17,001 nucleotides of DNA, from positions 1 to 17,001 of the forward strand of contig JANXRR010000511.1 in NCBI GenBank assembly GCA_025356795.1, read 5' to 3'. Within the stretch, counting starts at the first letter, position 1. Each line of letters opens with the position of its first letter. The stretch is from Bacteroidia bacterium. Its GTDB lineage: Bacteria > Bacteroidota > Bacteroidia > Cytophagales > Cyclobacteriaceae. Below, piece after piece: positions 13,783-17,001 of this stretch. The notes beneath the pieces were generated by a model. It was not told the origin of the DNA and ran no database searches. It saw only the letters and a program-made list of their open reading frames with translations. The translations under genes were made by a program, and so were the position numbers.

Positions 13783-16605
13783 TTACAATTTATCGCGCAA
13801 ATACTCAGCAGTATATCCCTTACCTTTTTTCACCATGTCTTCAGGTGTGCCTTCAAATAAAAGGTTGCCGCCTTTCTTTTCACCGCCTTCGGGGCCGAGG
13901 TCAATAATCCAATCGGCACATTTTATCACTTCCAGGTTATGCTCTATTACGAAAACAGTGTGGCCCTCATCGACTAACGCATTGATGGCCTTCAATAACT
14001 TTGAAATGTCATGAAAGTGTAAGCCTGTGGTTGGCTCATCAAAAATAAAAAGTATGTGCTCCCTATTTTCCGTAGATTTTTTGCTGAGGAATGATGCCAG
14101 CTTCACACGCTGAGCTTCCCCTCCACTGAGTGAATTTGAAGATTGCCCAAGCTTTACATAGCCCAAGCCAACCTCAAACAACGGGTCCAGTTTATCATGA
14201 ATGGGTTTTCTGTCGCGGAAAAATTCTAACCCTTCTTCCACAGTCATGTCAAGTACGTCAGCAATACTCTTGCCTTTATATTCCACTTCGAGCACTTCTT
14301 GTTTAAATCTTTTTCCGTGGCAGCTTTCACAGGTTAAAAAAATGTCTGCCATAAATTGCATCTCCACTTTTATCTCACCCTCACCTTCACACGTTTCGCA
14401 ACGACCGCCCTCCACGTTAAAAGAAAAATGAGATGGCTTATACCCTCTTTGTTGAGACAACGCCTGGTCGGCATACAACTGCCTGATGGCATCATACGCC
14501 TTCACATAACTGATCGGGTTTGACCTCGAAGATTTTCCAATTGGGTTTTGATCTACAAATTCTACCTGCGTTATTTTATTGATGTCTCCTTCGAGGCGAT
14601 CATACTTGCCTGGGGTTTCGGCAACACTGCCGTGCAATCTTCCTAACGCAGGATAAACGATTTTTTTTATCAATGTCGATTTTCCGGAACCACTTACTCC
14701 TGTTACTACAGTGAGCACGCCCAAAGGAAATTTTAAAGAAAGGTTTTTTAGATTGTTTTCACGGGCTCCAACTAAATTGATAGCATCTTTCCATTTTCTT
14801 CTATGCGTTGGAATGGCAATTTTCTCCTTTCCCGTAAGGTAATCTGTGGTATGTGAATTAACGTTGCCATTCATTTGATTAATAGTTCCTTGAAAAACAA
14901 GGTTGCCACCATGAGAACCGGCATCAGGGCCAATGTCGATTATCTGATCGGCAGCACGCATAATCTCTTCTTCATGCTCAACTACTATAACGGTATTACC
15001 AAGGTCACGCAGAGATTTTAATACTTCGATCATCTTAGCTGTATCGCGCGGATGCAAGCCTATGCTTGGCTCATCCATAATGTACATGCTACCTACCAAC
15101 GAGCTGCCTAACGAGGTGGCCAACTTAATCCTTTGAAATTCACCCCCCGAAAGGGTAGAGACTACACGGTTGAGAGTGAGGTAACCCAATCCAACCTTTA
15201 CCATGTATTCTAACCTTGATTTTATTTCGGTCAGTATTCTGTCAGAAACTTTCTTTTCGTAGGGGGGAAGTTTTATCTGTTGAAAATGAACGAGTGCGTC
15301 TTCAATTGGCAGAAGCACAAGGTCGGTAATTGAGACTTTCTCTATTTTTACATACGAAGCGTCTTTTCTCAATTTCGTTCCTCTACAATCGGGGCAGGTA
15401 GTTCTTCCGCGAAAGCGCGAAACCATTACCCTATATTGTATTTTATGTGATTGAGATTCTATGTGTTTAAAGAAACCATCGATGCCACTAAAATATTCGT
15501 TGCCCTTCCATAATAGCTCTTGTTGCTCTTTGGTAAGTTCATTGTATGCACGATGCACCGGAAAATCGAACTTGATGCCATTCTTCAGCAAAGGCTTTTG
15601 CCATTCACTCATGGCCTCGGTGCGCCAGGGAGCAATAGCACCTTCATATACAGATAGACTTTTATCGGGAATAACTAAATCATGATCAATGCCAATAACT
15701 TTACCAAAGCCTTCGCATGTTTGACAAGCGCCAAACGGGTTGTTAAAACTAAAGAAGTTAACGGATGGCTCGGTAAACAACACGCCATCCAATTCAAACC
15801 GATCGGAGAAAGGAGTTTTCTCTTTACCCTCCACATAAATTAGGCAATCGCCATGTCCTTCAAAAAAGGCGGTTTGAACGGAGTCTCCTAATCTAAATGT
15901 TAAATCTTCATCTGTGGCATTTACCGCAGCGCGATCTATCAATATTTCAAGCACATCACTTTTAATAAGCTTTTTCGCTGTATTTATTGTTTCTTCTATG
16001 AAAGCAACATTGCCATTGATTAACACTCGCGTAAAGCCCTTACTTAATAGGAGATTTAATTCATCAACTGCTTTTCTTCCCTTCTCGATTTTGAGAGGGC
16101 ACGCAATCATCACCCGAGTGCCTTCTTTTAATTTGTTGATGTAATCCACTACGTCTTGCACCGTATCGCGCTTTACTTCTTTTCCGCTTATCGGTGAAAG
16201 TGTTTTACCAATGCGTGCATACAGCAATTTTAAGTAATCATAAATCTCCGTAGTTGTGCCAACAGTGGATCTGGGATTTCGTGTGTTTACTCGCTGCTCA
16301 ATTGCAATGGCAGGAGAAACTCCTCGAATGTAATCTACTTCTGGCTTTTCCATACGGCCAAGAAATTGGCGAGCATAAGAGCTTAGGCTTTCTACATACA
16401 TGCGCTGGCCTTCTGCAAAAAGAGTATCGAATGCCAGAGAAGATTTTCCGGATCCAGACAGTCCGGTAATAACTACGAGCTTATTGCGAGGGATGGCAAC
16501 GCTAAGATTCTTAAGGTTATTTACCCGAGCTCTTTTGATGATAATAAACTCTTTGGCGCTGAGTTGATCTAAAGAAGAGTCAGGAAGCAATTCGTTATTT
16601 AACAT
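13783..16605 (-). CDS. uvrA: Excinuclease ABC subunit A
   Basis: UvrA is the damage-sensing dimeric ATPase of nucleotide excision repair, which loads UvrB onto lesions. The 940 residues match the length of E. coli UvrA. Two ABC ATPase modules are complete: Walker [10 protein letters not shown] (48-56), signature LSGGEFQR (485-492) and Walker [10 protein letters not shown] (510-518); then GVSGSGKST (636-644), LSGGEAQR (826-833) and FDEPTTGLH (855-863). Cysteine pairs are at 294/297, 404/407 and, for the C-terminal zinc module needed for DNA recognition, 736/739 and 759/762. The CxxC pair that normally precedes FSFNNP is missing (FSDRFELDG stands there), so the first zinc module is incomplete. 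I recall this from other Bacteroidota UvrA. No uvrB or uvrC is in the window. A -7-type box lies 8 bp before the ATG. Confidence 0.97.
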   Translation of the reverse strand: MLNNELLPDSSLDQLSAKEFIIIKRARVNNLKNLSVAIPRNKLVVITGLSGSGKSSLAFDTLFAEGQRMYVESLSSYARQFLGRMEKPEVDYIRGVSPAIAIEQRVNTRNPRSTVGTTTEIYDYLKLLYARIGKTLSPISGKEVKRDTVQDVVDYINKLKEGTRVMIACPLKIEKGRKAVDELNLLLSKGFTRVLINGNVAFIEETINTAKKLIKSDVLEILIDRAAVNATDEDLTFRLGDSVQTAFFEGHGDCLIYVEGKEKTPFSDRFELDGVLFTEPSVNFFSFNNPFGACQTCEGFGKVIGIDHDLVIPDKSLSVYEGAIAPWRTEAMSEWQKPLLKNGIKFDFPVHRAYNELTKEQQELLWKGNEYFSGIDGFFKHIESQSHKIQYRVMVSRFRGRTTCPDCRGTKLRKDASYVKIEKVSITDLVLLPIEDALVHFQQIKLPPYEKKVSDRILTEIKSRLEYMVKVGLGYLTLNRVVSTLSGGEFQRIKLATSLGSSLVGSMYIMDEPSIGLHPRDTAKMIEVLKSLRDLGNTVIVVEHEEEIMRAADQIIDIGPDAGSHGGNLVFQGTINQMNGNVNSHTTDYLTGKEKIAIPTHRRKWKDAINLVGARENNLKNLSLKFPLGVLTVVTGVSGSGKSTLIKKIVYPALGRLHGSVAETPGKYDRLEGDINKITQVEFVDQNPIGKSSRSNPISYVKAYDAIRQLYADQALSQQRGYKPSHFSFNVEGGRCETCEGEGEIKVEMQFMADIFLTCESCHGKRFKQEVLEVEYKGKSIADVLDMTVEEGLEFFRDRKPIHDKLDPLFEVGLGYVKLGQSSNSLSGGEAQRVKLASFLSKKSTENREHILFIFDEPTTGLHFHDISKLLKAINALVDEGHTVFVIEHNLEVIKCADWIIDLGPEGGEKKGGNLLFEGTPEDMVKKGKGYTAEYLRDKL

Positions 16606-16613
16606 TAGGAATG

Positions 16614-16621
16614 CAAAAGTA
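16614..16621 (-). promoter_or_regulatory. Bacteroidota-type -7 box before uvrA
   Basis: The minus strand reads TACTTTTG, an exact match to the TANNTTTG -7 consensus of Bacteroidota sigma factors. It ends 8 bp before the uvrA ATG, so the transcript leader would be only a few bases long. No clear TTTG or TTG -33 element stands at the expected distance upstream, which lowers confidence. Confidence 0.5.
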
Positions 16622-16692
16622 GTTGATCGTTGATTGGTTAATGAATAATTCTTTTGACTCTATTAAAAAATCAACGAATAACAAATCAACTA
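16620..16692. repeat. Interrupted inverted repeat upstream of uvrA
   Basis: The left arm TAGTTGATCGTTGATT (16620-16635) is matched in reverse complement by two blocks on the right, AATCAACG (16669-16676) and ATCAACTA (16685-16692), separated by eight extra bases. Each arm is itself made of two GTTGAT-type units. It overlaps the uvrA -7 box and reaches almost to the stop of the upstream gene. It could be an operator with paired half-sites or a weak terminator of the upstream gene (inference). Confidence 0.45.
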
Positions 16693-16697
16693 TTTAA

Positions 16698-17001
16698 CTA
16701 GTCATCAAAGTCGGGATCATAGCTTGGATCCTTTTTACCTCCATCTCCGTCATCATCAAAATCATCATTACTGTCTGCAGGATCTGCTTCCTCTTCAGGT
16801 GCTTTGAAATCCTCTTCACCATCAAAATCTTGTTTTTTATTTGACTGCACACTATAATCGCCATCACTATTTTTGGTAGTTGGCACTTTTATTAAATATA
16901 CAGAGTCTTCCGTTTCTAAAGGAAAGACGAATATTGGTTCATTCTTAGCATTTGAAATGCGTTGGATACTTGATTGGTACCCGGTAGGGTTTTGATGATG
17001 A
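16698..17001 (-). CDS. Unrecognised protein with acidic C-terminal tail (5' end outside window)
   Basis: The frame is open to the right edge, so about 100 C-terminal residues are visible and the in-frame GTG at 16886 is probably internal. The first ~40 residues are an ordinary mixed sequence (for example NEPIFVFPLETEDSVYLIKV). The last ~50 are dominated by aspartate and glutamate (EEDFKAPEEEADP, DDFDDDGDGG, DPSYDPDFDD) and are surely disordered. I do not recognise a family. Acidic tails of this kind can bind basic proteins, nucleic-acid-binding partners or divalent cations, but nothing here decides between them. It lies 92 bp upstream of uvrA on the same strand. Confidence 0.7.
   Translation of the reverse strand, partial: HHQNPTGYQSSIQRISNAKNEPIFVFPLETEDSVYLIKVPTTKNSDGDYSVQSNKKQDFDGEEDFKAPEEEADPADSNDDFDDDGDGGKKDPSYDPDFDD

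Noticed and set aside
13735..13790. Possible uvrA terminator hairpin just after the stop
   Set aside because: Only short imperfect arms (TCAGTGA and similar) are found. The A/T run at 13726-13733 is not preceded by a stable stem.

Overview
The window looks like a chromosomal segment of a Bacteroidota bacterium, probably of the Cytophagales type (inference). The base composition is AT-rich and spacing between genes is tight. Shine-Dalgarno sequences are nearly absent before the starts, and a Bacteroidota-type -7 box (TANNTTTG form) sits just in front of uvrA. The ProC and UvrA variants and the small antitoxin also look like Bacteroidota versions. I saw no rRNA, tRNA, CRISPR array, insertion sequence or phage gene.

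Left part (1-5853). The end of a TPR-repeat protein is followed by a YegS/DagK-type lipid kinase. Convergent to these, on the minus strand, are an RDD-family membrane protein and a stand-alone response-regulator receiver. The RDD gene is split by a -1 frame change whose site coincides with both a G4 run and a slippery heptamer directly before a UAG. Next come a FadD-type long-chain acyl-CoA ligase (plus), a two-gene split YeeE/YedE sulfur-compound transporter (minus) and ProC (plus).

Centre (5858-13414, minus strand). This is the most interesting part: a five-gene run transcribed right to left. It encodes a transglutaminase fused to a circularly permuted glutamine-synthetase-like ligase (DUF2126), a small antitoxin-like protein, a PIN-domain protein, a circularly permuted ATP-grasp enzyme fused to an alpha-E domain, and a second transglutaminase. 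The two ligases, alpha-E and transglutaminases match the set that Iyer, Burroughs, Aravind and colleagues predicted from gene neighbourhoods to make or attach and remove peptide tags. Substrate and product are still unknown to me. Here the set carries an embedded PIN/antitoxin pair and lacks the Anbu-type NTN peptidase often reported with it.

Right part (13415-17001, minus strand). A 368-bp spacer with a 16-bp periodic repeat in inverted halves lies upstream of the operon. Then come a full-length uvrA, a short regulatory gap containing an inverted repeat and a -7 box, and the C-terminal end of an unrecognised protein with a very acidic tail that runs off the window.

Three convergent gene pairs (1235/1245, 3959/3960, 5853/5858) are separated by 0 to 9 bp. 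At 5853/5858 a 9-bp-stem hairpin spans both stop codons.
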